From the NCBI RefSeq assembly GCF_000485595.1, contig NW_014577187.1:665846-696897 (forward strand): a stretch of 31,052 nt of DNA, written 5' to 3'. This document shows, in pieces, positions 1 through 10,976 of this stretch; position 1 is the stretch's first letter, and each line of letters starts with the position of its first letter. A model generated the notes under the pieces. That model had not been told where the DNA came from and did no database searches. It was given only the letters and a program-made list of their open reading frames with translations. A program made the position numbers and the translations under genes. Source of the DNA: Priapulus caudatus. Its lineage: Eukaryota; Priapulida; Priapulimorpha; Priapulimorphida; Priapulidae.

Positions 1-12
1 TATATATATATC

Positions 13-875
13 ATAGATAAGCGTACATTCACTGTTTACCTATACACGCGATTTCATCACCTGAAATACACTACACACTCACACAGATGTTCTCGTAACG
101 TCATCGCGAATATGTAAGATCTACCCACACCCAAAAAAAAATATTCGAGAGAAAAACACGCAAAAATCGAAACGATATCAGTAACCGCGAGGACGACGAA
201 CTTCGAACACTTCATCTCAATGCTACACGCCCTTACGCGAAAAAATATGACGAGACGCGTAAAAACAACCCCACAAAAATCCATGCGTAATCATCGCCGC
301 CTTAAACGCTCTTCCGCCTGCGCGCATAGATCTCATGTACGGAAACACCGCACACAACTTACATTTGCGCGTCGAATCTGGACTTGTCTCTAGATTTGCC
401 GATACGAGGTCAGTTTTGCTCATGCTGTTGTCTGATATATGTTATACTGATGTCGCGACATCTCAGACGTATAGCCACCCGCGGCATTGCGTAATCACTG
501 CCAAGCTGCGATTCGTCTGCGCTGTCAGCGCGGGTCAACGACCCCCTTCTAAAAAAATCTGGATGACCCTGAATGATGCTAATGTCGCATCTATTGAGAC
601 GCGTTATGTCCTTTTCTTGCGTCGTTTGGCGCTGCCTTTGTTTTGTGGCATTCTTCGAAAGGTGAGAACGCGTCACTGCTTTGTGACGCGAGTGTCCGCG
701 CGGTATACCAGGTGGTCAGAGAGGGTATTGTATGTTCTACGGATGAGTCATGACGAAATACTGGCGTCTGTCGGCGTCTCCCTCGCGATCGCAAAAACTT
801 GCGACGTAACAGCAAAACTACTCGTCCCTTCACCGATAATATATTAGTGTTGTGAGGAAAAACCATTTGGATTTC
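13..875. repeat. Dispersed ~0.87-kb repeat, copy 1
   Basis: Matches 3371-4256 in direct orientation, from ATAAGCGTACATTCACTG to GAGGAAAAACATTTGGATTT. Both copies start in a TA-rich run. Differences are mostly single-base insertions and deletions. A 170-codon plus-strand open frame (335-847) is not preserved in the other copy, so I do not call a gene. The family is not recognised. Confidence 0.85.
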
Positions 876-1909
876 AAATATTCGCGGACAAGAGCAAGAA
901 AAACATGCGTGACACTCACTCCCCGCTCCTTGTTTTCCTGCATCCGTGCTTCCCTCTCTTCTTTCCTGCTTTCCTACACCGCACGGGGGGGAGTGGGAGA
1001 GACGCAACACCGACGATGATTAACAAGTGTGGAATGAGCAGACGCTCGTGAAGGAAGCCACTGTGGGCTTCACCCGCCACCGCCGCCGCCGCAGCAGCAG
1101 CAGCAGCAGCTTCCGCGTGCAGCGATACTCGGGCAGCTATGCGCGGAATGTTCGCTGACGTTGTCACGGCGACTAGCGCCAACAGAAGCACCAATAAACA
1201 CGTTGGCGAGCCGCCCTTCCGTCCGTCGGTGGTTACACTGAGGCGGCGGCGCAATGCGGCAGCATGGAATGTGGTATGTAAACCACGAGGCGACACGCGG
1301 CGAGCAGGAAAAACACGGATAGAAAGAAAACGCGCTTTATTTCTGCGCGCGGTGAGAAGTGTTCGTTGGTAGTTTCTTCCTTTCACGTTTCATCCCTCGG
1401 CATGTTCGTATAAACAACATGGCGTCGTTTTTAGTTTTATTTTATTTATTTTTTTGCTAGATGAAATGCTTTGGAGTGGTTATGTCAAAGCTTAAAAACT
1501 GTTAAGCTCAAAAACCTTTTTTAGTCGACCTTTGGAAGATACCCGCGCCTTTACGAAATTAAAATATTTCAGTACATACTCGACACACTGCGTTGGTCCG
1601 TTTACACAACAGAGAGCGCAATTGAGTTTCGTAGATCTACGTAAACTCACAAGTCAATAGTAACACGAGAATTTTGCACCGACCGCATGCACTGAATTGC
1701 GCAAACGTGCACAACTAAAAAACAATCGAACTTTACTACAGCTCCCGCTATTTGAAAATAATTTGGCGAAAACCTAAGAACGTTTGGCGACGGACGGAAC
1801 TGCCAACCGATAGCAGGTAGACAGATCTATCTTTCTGTGAGTTTGTGCGTGGAGGAAGTGCGTGTGGAGGTACTGTGTAGTAGGTACTGCGTGCCAACAT
1901 GTTCGGCTG
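876..1909. other. Unassigned spacer with CCG/CAG repeat
   Basis: The only structure I see is a short trinucleotide run at 1075-1111, (CCG)n then (CAG)6. Open frames here show no recognisable protein. Confidence 0.6.
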
Positions 1910-2176
1910 GCATCTATGACAAATACGACATACGCGTATATACGCTCTCCTATGTCACTATTTGTCATAGGAAGATTCTTCCTATGACAAATATTGGCGA
2001 GTCAACTTCGTTCTGTTTTACAGCTGAAATTCACTGCTTGCGTTCATAATAGCGCTCCTAAACTCATATGATGCGCACAACACATACAACAATATTTGGC
2101 ATAGGAAGAATCTTCCTATGACAAATATAGTGTCATAGGAGAGCGTATATGCGTATGTCGTATTTGTCATAGATGC
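1910..2176. mobile_element. Foldback element with 87-bp inverted arms
   Basis: Arms 1910-1996 and 2090-2176 are inverted copies with only a few differences, separated by 93 bp. Each arm holds its own 35-nt palindrome (1959-1993 on the left) centred on CATAGGAAGATTCTTCCTATG. Weaker similarity runs about 25 bp further out on both sides. It has no coding capacity and is MITE-like; I could not fix a target duplication. Confidence 0.75.
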
Positions 2177-2849
2177 TAGCAGAACAGGCCGTGCGTGCCT
2201 GCCCGGGGCATTTGAACGGCGTTTGCGAGGAATGATTAGGCGATAAATTCAAGAGTATATTACATAACAACATGCAAACTTTAGTAGCCATCTACATTTT
2301 GCGTGAATTTCCTCACGTGCTGTTGAACCTGCCCCCCCCATCCCACCCCAGCGTCTATGTACCCGGTAGCAGGTCACCTGCTATACGTCTGAGTGTAACG
2401 GGTGAAGAGATGGGCAGCGTTAGATAACGGTAACGCGGGGTTAGAGGGACGAACTTTCAGATAACGGCAAGTCTATGTCAAGGAACGCGAACCGCGGAAA
2501 TGCGGCAGTCGCTATCGTTCGCTGACCGATATAGCGTAACAGGTGCGTGAGTCATCGTGCGTTTCGCGCACCTGGCGTGAGCTCACCTGTGCAGGCGACT
2601 ACGTGTCTACCTTCACCAGCGAAATGCGTGTATATGAACAGCGATCATCGCACACCTGGAATACTCATCGCTCAGGTATGTGCATTCCTCGACCGTCGAC
2701 TCAGAATACGCGTCCGATCGCCTGCCATCGTTGACAGCGGTCGCGTCCGCGCGTGCGACCGATGCTGCACGCGTTACTCAGCGGTAGCGTATGTTTGTGT
2801 TGTTACTGAGTTACTCACCTGCAGTTTTCGCCCGTCCCGCCCCCTTCAT
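2177..2849. other. Unassigned spacer
   Basis: I see no gene, RNA or repeat structure, apart from the possible decayed outer arm of the foldback element to about 2205. Confidence 0.5.
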
Positions 2850-2850
2850 C

Positions 2851-3040
2851 AACAACACACACACACACGCACACACACACACGCGCACACACACACAGCA
2901 CATGGCACACACACACACAGACACACAACATGAAACCACACACAACCCCACACACACACACACACACACAACACACACAGCACACCAACACACACACCAC
3001 ACACACACAGCACACACACACCCACACACCACCACGCAGC
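2851..3040 (+). repeat. Interrupted (CA)n microsatellite
   Basis: CA runs with ACAC/CGCA/CCAC interruptions; a shorter CA/CG run follows at 3207-3255. His/Thr-rich and Cys/Val-rich open frames across it are artefacts of the repeat. Confidence 0.9.
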
Positions 3041-3260
3041 GCAGCGCGCGCGAGTTATCTCATCCAGGGCCATTAGCGTGCGAGTCAGTGAGTGGCATAA
3101 GGATCTTGCGCGATTGTTATTTAACGCTGGGTGAGTAAAGGATTGGAGACGCATTTTTTTTCTAAATCTAATCAGGCGCAGCATACGAAGGTATACGATA
3201 ATAAACACAAACACACACACGCGCGCACGCACGCCCGCACGCACATACACACACAGTATA

Positions 3261-3307
3261 TCAAGAGCTAATAATACCTATTAATACCTAGGTGTTAGTA
3301 GCCTTGA
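3261..3307. mobile_element. 47-bp palindromic mini-element, copy 1 (degenerate)
   Basis: TCAAGAGCTAATAATACCT on the left; the right arm AGGTGTTAGTAGCCTTGA is decayed. The flanks GTATA and CTATT are only a weak target-duplication match. Confidence 0.6.
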
Positions 3308-3324
3308 CTATTAATGTTTGTGTA

Positions 3325-3370
3325 TATATATATAATATATATATATATATAACATATATATATATATATA
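3325..3370. repeat. (TA)n run
   Basis: An almost pure alternating TA tract directly before dispersed repeat copy 2. Confidence 0.9.
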
Positions 3371-4256
3371 ATAAGCGTACATTCACTGTTTACCTATACA
3401 CGCGATTTCTCACCTGAAAAATAACTACACACTCACACAGATGTTCTCGGTAACGTCATCGCGAATTAGGTAAGATCTACCCACACCCAAAAAAAAATAT
3501 TCGAGAGAAAAACACGCAAAAAATCGGAAACGATATCGTAAACGCGAGGACGACGAATTCTCGAACACTTAATCTCAATTGCTACACGCCTTACGCCGAT
3601 AAAAATATGACGAGATCCGAAATAAAAAGCAACCCACACAAATCATGCGTAATCATCGCCGCTTAACCCCTCTTCCGCCTGCGTGCATAGATCTCATGCT
3701 TACGGAAGACCGCACACAAAACTTACATTTGACGCGTCGAATCTGGACTTTGTCTTCTAGATTTGGCGATACGAGCGTTCAGTTCTGACTCCATGCTGTT
3801 GTCTGGTATATGTTATACTGCATGTGCTGACATCTCGACGTATAGCACCCGCGGCATTGCGTAATCCTGCAAGCTGCGATTCGTCTGCGCTGTAGCGCGG
3901 TGTCAACGACCCCCTTTCTAAAAAAATCTGGATGACCTGAATGATGCTAATCGTCGCATCTATTGTAGACGCGTTATGTCCATTTTCTGTGCGTTGTTTG
4001 GCGCTGCTTTGTTTTGTGGCATCTCGAAAGCGTCGAGAACGCGTCACTGCTTTGTGACGCGAGTGTCCGCGCGGGTATACCAGGTTCGGATGAGAGGGTA
4101 TATGTATGTCTTTACGGATGAGATCTATGCACGAAATTACTGGCGCTCTGTCTGCGCGTTCCTCGCGATCGCAGAAAATTGCGACCCGTACAGGCAAAAC
4201 TACTAGTCCCTTCACCGATAATATATTAGTGTTGTGAGGAAAAACATTTGGATTTT
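3371..4256. repeat. Dispersed ~0.87-kb repeat, copy 2
   Basis: Direct repeat of 13-875, preceded by a (TA)n run (3325-3370) and followed at once by the 28-bp minisatellite. Frames are broken relative to copy 1 by many small indels. Confidence 0.85.
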
Positions 4257-4263
4257 CTAATGA

Positions 4264-4780
4264 CGATAACGGCAATACAACTCTGCATAGCATAACACAT
4301 CACAGTACCACCGCATGGCATAACACATCCCAGTACACCGCTGGATTCAACACATCACAGTAAACACGCATAGTGCCATAACACATCAACAGTTAACACC
4401 GCATGGCATAACACATCCAGTATAACACCGCATGGCAGCATACAATCACAGTAACACCCGCATGGCATAACACATCACAGTAACACCGCATGGCATAACA
4501 CATCACAGTAACACCGCATGGCATAACACATCACAGTAACACCGCATGGCATAACACATCACAGTAACACCGCATGCCAAGCAACTCACAGTAACACGAT
4601 GGCCCATGACACATCGACACCAGCACAGTAACACCGCATGGCATAACACATCACAGTAACACCGCAGGCTAAACATAGTACGCCGGCATAACACATCACA
4701 GTAACACAGCATGGCATAACACATCCCAGTAACACGACATAACATAATATAGCACAGCAGCACGACATGGCATAGCACAA
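4264..4780 (+). repeat. 28-bp minisatellite
   Basis: About 18 units beginning CACAGTAACACCGCATGGCA, with many one-base indels and some truncated units. The best-preserved units lie at about 4480-4580. Confidence 0.9.
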
Positions 4781-4894
4781 AATACCTCATGTGACCACCC
4801 CACACATACATACAGTCCTCCTTCGATGAATTTGCAGTCCACCCCTCCTGCCTCCAGCTCCCACCACGTTCGTGATACACCTGCTTCTACCATG

Positions 4895-5070
4895 GTGCAT
4901 GCTGTGCTGGGTCGTTTTTATGTGTTATACCATGCCATGTTGCTATTATATATTATGTTGTTCCGTGTTAATGTTATGTGTTATGTTATGTAGTGTTGCC
5001 GTTATGTGTTATCCTATGCTGCGCCGCAGTGATGTATTATGCCGCGCTGTTGCTATGTGGTATGTTATGC
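4895..5070 (-). repeat. Inverted, degenerate copies of the 28-bp minisatellite
   Basis: GTTATGTGTTATGCC- and ATGCTGTGCTG-like units here are the reverse complement of the array at 4264-4780. The array therefore flips orientation across a ~115-bp unique spacer. Confidence 0.7.
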
Positions 5071-5595
5071 CCTATTGCGAAAATCACGGACTAAAGGAAA
5101 CAGCGAGGACAGAATCGGACACGGACACAAGAACCGTCAAACGTTTGAATAGGGGGAAAGTTGCGGTGAATTCTAGAATGTTCTCGAAACACCGTCGTCG
5201 TAAAATATCCTGCCGAACGCGTGTCAACCGTGTGAAATACCGACGCATGAACTTTCCCGCATGCGCCAAGAAAAACTATGACGACACTTACAGCGGAATC
5301 TAGGCGAATGACCTCTAGGCTGACGAAAGAGAAAGTTCGAGAAGCACCCCAGGGGAATCACCTGAGCAGGTATAAACATCGCAAGTCGTGACCAAGGCTG
5401 GTGCTTAATTAGCACCCGAACCTCGGCGCCTGAGGAGATGTCCCCGCGCGCCACCTGACGGCGATTCGACTACGGTGTACGCCGCCATCTTGGCGTGACA
5501 CCAATAAAATAAAAATATTAGGGACGGCTCTGATTGGCTAATTTTGTCTCTTATTTAATTTTATTATTTTTGGCTAATATTGTTTTATTTTAGAA
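5071..5595. other. Unassigned spacer
   Basis: No gene recognised. TTGGCTAATTTTGT and TTGGCTAATATTGT repeat about 40 bp apart just before the telomeric array. Confidence 0.5.
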
Positions 5596-5679
5596 TTAGG
5601 GTTAGGGTTAGGGTTAGGGTTAGGATTAGGGTTAGGGTTAGGGTTAGAGTTAGGATTAGGGTTAGGGTTAGGGTTAGGG
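5596..5679 (+). repeat. Interstitial telomeric repeat (TTAGGG)n
   Basis: About 14 units of TTAGGG with variants TTAGGA and TTAGAG. It sits in AT-rich sequence with no obvious terminal inverted repeats, unlike the two foldback elements. Confidence 0.95.
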
Positions 5680-6179
5680 ATAACTGATTTCTGCAGCTAC
5701 AATACACTAATAAAGCGCCATCTCGCGGTTCACTATCTCTCCCCTGAGACCTACTATGAAATAAAATAATTATATATACATATACGTAACATATATACAT
5801 ATATATGTAGCAGCAGGTTGAGGAACGGCGCTCCTGCTCCGATGTTGAGATTGGTGTCTAGTTAGTAAGGTGAGCGCGGGCCGGAGCGGGAAGGGAAAGA
5901 ATGTGTGGAAGAGCGGGCGCCACGTCAGCGCTAGCATGCAGATAGCGGGATGGGTGAGTCAAAGACACAAGGACACGCCCGTGCGCATGCGCTACGCTTT
6001 CCACCACGCTGGAAGGTCAGCTCACGTGATCGCTGCTGTTGTTTCCGATTGTCGCGTGACCTACATTCACGGTAGCATGGCGTTTGTTTACTCGCGCGGT
6101 GTTTGTAACAAAGTCCGTAAGATGCGCGTGATGAGAGTTGCCGCATGCACCGTAGATCGGTAGTTAACCGCAATAGGTT
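5680..6179. other. Unassigned spacer
   Basis: A CpG-containing stretch with a GTGCGCATGCGC motif near 5981 that resembles an NRF1 site. I see no gene. Confidence 0.4.
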
Positions 6180-6326
6180 ATTCACCTGACGGTGATTTAC
6201 CTGGTAAAATATACATGTAATCAAGAGCTAATAATACCTCTTATTAGGTATTATTAGCTCTTAATTGATGTAATATCATGAACTATCTCTCCTATTTCTC
6301 ACCCCTTATCTCTCTCTCTCTCTCGT

Positions 6327-6402
<76 letters not shown>

Positions 6403-6565
6403 ATTCTCTCTCTCCCTCTCCTTCTCTGTCTCGTCTCTCTCTTTCTATTTCTTTCTCCCTCTCCCCCTCTTTCTCGTCTTCTTCCTCTTCTCTCTCTCTA
6501 TCTCTCTATCTCTCTCTCTCTTCTCTGTCCTCCCTCTGTCTCTCCCTCTCTACCGTTCTCGCCCA
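6180..6565. repeat. Duplicated segment, copy A, with (CT)n microsatellite
   Basis: It shares CTGGTAAAATATACATG at the left, a CT-rich centre (from 6308) and ACCGTTCTCGCCC at the right with 7440-7680. It differs chiefly by carrying the palindromic element at 6221-6268. A Ser/Leu-rich open frame over the CT tract is an artefact. Confidence 0.75.
6221..6268. mobile_element. 48-bp palindromic mini-element, copy 2
   Basis: TCAAGAGCTAATAATACCT faces AGGTATTATTAGCTCTT...GA, making nearly the whole element palindromic. It is flanked by TGTAA at 6216-6220 and 6269-6273. The duplicated segment at about 7470-7490 has the same flanks without the element. Confidence 0.8.
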
Positions 6566-6639
6566 TTACTCTTTCTACCTTTCTTTCTCTTCATGTGTTT
6601 TTGTTTAATGTCTTTTATGTTCTTCGTTTATCGATAACG

Positions 6640-6700
6640 ATATATTATATATTATCATATATATATATATATAATATAATATATATATATATATTAATCA
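6640..6700. repeat. AT-rich TA/ATA tract
   Basis: Alternating TA with interruptions; no other feature. Confidence 0.85.
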
Positions 6701-6829
6701 ATCTACATACCACAGGTGCAGCTTTCGGGTTGCGATATTCAAACCGTAATTGCAAAGATTACAACAAACACACGCAGTGTTTGCCAACACGAAGAACAAC
6801 AGCGCGGCCGTGAAGATGCGCGTGACGTG

Positions 6830-7435
6830 ACGCAAGAGTTTGGCCGTAGATGGGTTAAAGACGTGGGGCAAGAGCTTGCCGTAGATGGGTAAAGACGTGG
6901 TGCAAGAGTTGCCGTGAATGGGTAAGACGTGAGGCAAGAGTGTTCCGTAGATGGTAAGACGTGGGGCAAGAGTTGGCCGTAGATGGTAAAGACGTGGGGC
7001 AAGGGTTGCCGTAGATGGGTAAGACGTGGGGCAAAGAGTTGCTCGTATGATGCGTAAGAACGTGGGGCAAGAGTTGCCGTAGATGGGTAAGACCTGTGGG
7101 GCAAGAGGTTGGCCGTAGATGGATAAGACTGCTTTGGGCAAGAGTTGCCGTAGATGGTGGGTTAGAACGTGGGCGCCAAGAGTTGCCGTTAGATGGGTAA
7201 GACGTGGGGCAGAGTTCCGTAGAGCGGCTTAGAACGTGGGAGCAAGAGTTGCCGTAATTAGGTAAGACGATGGGGAAGAGTTGGCCGTAGATGGGTAAGA
7301 AACGTGGGCAAGAGTTGCCGTAGATGGGTTAGACGTGGGGCAGAGAGCTGTGTAGATAGGTAAGACGTGGGGCAAGAAAGTTTCCGTAGATGGTAAGCGT
7401 GAGGCAAGAGTTGCCGTAGATGAGGTAATTAATCG
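6830..7435 (+). repeat. ~32-bp minisatellite
   Basis: About 19 units beginning GACGTGGGGCAAGAGTTGCC, followed by GTAGATGGGTAA. Units differ mainly by one-base insertions and deletions, so all frames drift. It lies between the two copies of the duplicated CT segment. Confidence 0.9.
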
Positions 7436-7439
7436 CAAG

Positions 7440-7596
7440 TGGTTGCCTCACGTGATGGATGTTAGCTGGTAAATATACATGTTAATATCTCAAAACTATG
7501 CTCTCCTATTTTCTCGCCCTTATCTTTCTCTCTTCTCAGTTTCTATTCTCTCTCTCTCTCTCTCTATTCTAGTTCTTTCGCTGCTCTCTCTCTCTT

Positions 7597-7627
<31 letters not shown>

Positions 7628-7680
7628 TATCTATTCTACTGTCTCCTCTCTGTCTCTCCTCTCTAACGTTCTCGCCCAAC
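7440..7680. repeat. Duplicated segment, copy B (empty site for the palindrome)
   Basis: The counterpart of 6180-6565: CTGGTAAATATACATGTTAA, then CT repeats, then AACGTTCTCGCCC. There is no palindromic element at about 7480-7485. Confidence 0.75.
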
Positions 7681-7689
7681 AGCGGCGGG

Positions 7690-8300
7690 AACGCATAACA
7701 GCAGAATTCGGTGAATTAAAGAGGAGATAGAGTAGCGGCCAAGAGATCGAAGAGGAATGTGAATGGGGGAAGAAAGACGGAAGGGACCGGTGCGGGCGGG
7801 GAATGGGAGCACGTAGATCTCTCTGAGCAGCGCATGTGTTTTGCGCATCATTTTCCTCACGGAAGCCACGCCAACGAACAAACGCTCTCTCAGTTCCATC
7901 TCCGCCTGACGACCGCTTAACGACCCGCGCAATAAACCGCGCCGACGACAGCGACGACGACGACCGACGACGACGCATGACGATGTTCGTGCCTCGGCAA
8001 CACGCCGCCAGGTGCTCAGCCCGCAAAATTAGCGCGGAATCGTCGGAATTCGGCGCGGCTATTTAGCGGGATATGCAACGAACTAACACGCCGGGCCCGG
8101 GCGGCCGCCATACGGTGCGGAGATGACTTGGAGATTGCTTTCGGATGGGTGCCGTGACTCACACGCAGTTCCGGGCACTTCGATTTTCGGCGTCGCGGAG
8201 TAAACAGTGGGGCGCGAGAGACGTGAGTCAGATACTATATGTATACATGTGTATCCTAGCGAACTCCCTGTGTATGCAACACGCGCACGCGGCCACACCG
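7690..8300. other. Unassigned spacer
   Basis: Moderately GC-rich. Overlapping frames of 76-131 codons lie on both strands, with no recognisable domain or consistent splice sites. I do not call a gene. Confidence 0.4.
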
Positions 8301-8307
8301 CGGCACG

Positions 8308-8308
8308 C

Positions 8309-8370
<62 letters not shown>

Positions 8371-8372
8371 AC
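8308..8372 (+). repeat. (CA)n microsatellite
   Basis: A long, nearly pure CA run with short interruptions. Confidence 0.95.
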
Positions 8373-8540
8373 ACAACACTATGCGAGCCCTAGTGTGATA
8401 TATGATTTATTATATATTGTTAATTGCTAAATTATTGTTACGATTATATATTATCCCTACCGCATGAACTATACCCGTCTTTCTCTCTATCTCTCTCGCT
8501 CTTTCGCCCTCGCTCTATACCCACTTCTCTATCTCTCCCT

Positions 8541-8545
8541 CCCCC

Positions 8546-8601
<56 letters not shown>

Positions 8602-8740
8602 CCATCCCACTCTATCTCTCCCTTCTCTTTTTCTAGCTCTCTACACATGCATGCACGCACGCACGCACACACACACACGCGCGCACGCACGCACGCACGC
8701 ACGCACACTCGCTCTCTCTTTCTCTCCCTTTCTCTCCACC
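8541..8740 (+). repeat. Compound (CT)n - (GCAC)n - (CT)n microsatellite
   Basis: CT dinucleotides (8541-8598), then GCAC/CA tetranucleotides (8649-8707), then CT again. Confidence 0.95.
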
Positions 8741-9040
8741 CTCTCTCTCTCATTCTCACGAACGGCGAATAAATTAGTTTCGAAACAATAGAACGTGCCG
8801 CGAAAATGTTTCATGCCCAAATTATCCATAGATCAGTAGTTGTTTTGATAAATTGCAAAGTTACCATTCGCATTTACTCTGCAAGGCGCAACTTATATTT
8901 CGTCGTAACTCAAATAATCATCCATAAATAATTTTTCGTTTACTTTCGCGACGCATAATAAAACGTCACAAGGTGTTCTCGGCATCGATTGGCTGTATCA
9001 CGCACGTGATATCCTGGGCTGTGAGCTACCGCACACTATT

Positions 9041-9245
9041 TACTTGTTATGAGTACGTGCTATTTACTTATTACGAGTATACGTGCTATTTATTTGTTAT
9101 GAGTACGTGCTATTATTCTATTTGTTATGAGTACGTGTATATTTACTTGTTATGAGTACATGCTATTAACTTGTTATGAGTACGTGTTATCCAGTTTTAA
9201 CAAGTGAGCGCTGTCCAGTTGTTACGAGTGCGTGCCGTCCACATT
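9041..9245 (+). repeat. ~24-bp minisatellite
   Basis: About eight diverging units of the type ACTTGTTATGAGTACGTGCT. The last units (from about 9190) are strongly changed. Confidence 0.85.
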
Positions 9246-10939
9246 TTACGGCCCCAAGCGATCTGCACGCGAGTGAAAGTTGGTATAAATCAAGGAAGAA
9301 ATTTGATTATCAAGAGGCCGCCGCGCTGGAACGCGTGTGCATGTCCTCTTTATTATTGCATCCTGTCTAACGCCCGATCAACCGCCCGAGCGGAGTATTG
9401 ATAGCTTTTCCCCTCCCCCCCCCAATCGTTTTGTTTCTTTCCGATTGGTATTGCGTAGCGCCCGTAAATTTATGGACCCTCAACGGGGACAGTTTTATTG
9501 CTTTATTTGCTTTTTTACTGCCGTTCGGAATGTATTAGTGGTGATTATTCTCAGATAGAGAAATCCCAGCTCGTCCATTACACGCCGCTGTTATGAACCG
9601 CCGACTAAATGAACGCCAGCCGCTTAGATGTCCGCGTATGACTTAATTACACTATAATTCATCGTAATTACAATGTCCGTATTATAATTACAACTTCCAA
9701 TAGTTATTTTATTCATGCGGGTGAGACCTTAGCGATGGGATTCGGTCATATTAGTTGGGCCTTGCTGCAGCACTAATTATACCATAAGTCATTAGTAATT
9801 GCGCGCTCGTATTATAATTACAATTTGCACTATTAATTGCGCGTGTAAACTTTATTTGGTCGTGACATTTAATCTTACTAGATCGGACATCACGCAGTAC
9901 GGGAGTACCAGCGCAGCCACACAATGCAGTTACAGTATTCCCTCATTCACGAGCGGAAGCGAACACACGAAGTTGAATTGGGAAAACTTCAAATGTAAAT
10001 GAACCCAATTGGGGCCACGCGCGTGCATGGGTGTCAACTCTTTAATCTACCTGTATGCATGCATGCATGCAGAGAGACAGTGGTGGCCGCTTGGTGGCCC
10101 CTCTGGTCATCATCATACATCATGATTCATCAACGTAACCCTGACAGCGCGCATTCTCATTTATAAATGAACCCACATTGAAGACAAGAGTTCGGCTAGC
10201 GTGTGCGTATAAAATAATCATGGCGTATAGATGTATACGCATAGCATCTGCGCTGCAACCACCACTGTATTAGCCTATCACACTATCATCCTTGTCATTA
10301 CTAATATCATACCCCGACATTTTTCCGAAACATTTAATCATTAATTTCGCAATGAGGGTGTAGGTGGTGATGATTGAGTGGGTATAGTACTATTATATAT
10401 GCATCGATCGTCTATCTCATTACCTGTCGCAACGTCTGCGCGACATCGTAGCGCGGACGAGAAACAGACGTCTGCGGGGGGAGGGATATAGTGAGTGAGG
10501 GATCAGGAGGCGGTAGTGAGGTATGATGAGCGAGGAAGAGTGTGTCATTATACGCTCCTGATATATATAGATATATGTATATCGTAACGATCGTGATTGG
10601 GAGGCAAACGATAACGACAAACATGGCGGACGATTCGATGTGTCGCATAAAGACCCGATAAATCATCTTCGTTGTATCAAAGCAGAGTGCCGTCCGGCGT
10701 GCTGTCGTGCTAATGTGAGAGGCCAATATTGGCATGCGGTTGGTGGTTATTGGAAGAGTAGCGTGGGTGCGGCGGCATATATACACGAATTATGATGCAG
10801 AGGGGGGGTTGGTGGAGCCGTCGGAACTGCCGCGGCAGTCGCGCTTGGCGGGGACTCGGCCTGGGGCGGTCTCACTTTTTTTAGGCATAATTTATTCCTA
10901 GACAAAGATGTCTTTTCAATAATTTATACCGTCTTTTGT
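9246..10939. other. Unassigned spacer
   Basis: Only small structures: two similar AT-rich blocks sharing GTATTATAATTACAA (about 9650-9705 and 9770-9840) and (GCAT)4 near 10056-10071. I see no gene. Confidence 0.5.
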
Positions 10940-10940
10940 C

Positions 10941-10976
10941 CCGGGGGGTGCGTGGGGTGGTGGGGGGGGTGGTGGT
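10941..10976 (+). other. G-rich tract, possible G-quadruplex
   Basis: Runs of six, four and eight G separated by short T/G/C spacers. It meets a simple quadruplex pattern if the longest run is split. Confidence 0.5.

Noticed and set aside
335-847. 170-codon plus-strand frame in dispersed repeat copy 1
   Set aside because: It is not preserved in copy 2 because of multiple frameshifts, and no domain is recognisable.
4264-7435. CRISPR-like regularly repeated arrays
   Set aside because: The units are contiguous minisatellites without spacers, in a eukaryotic genome.
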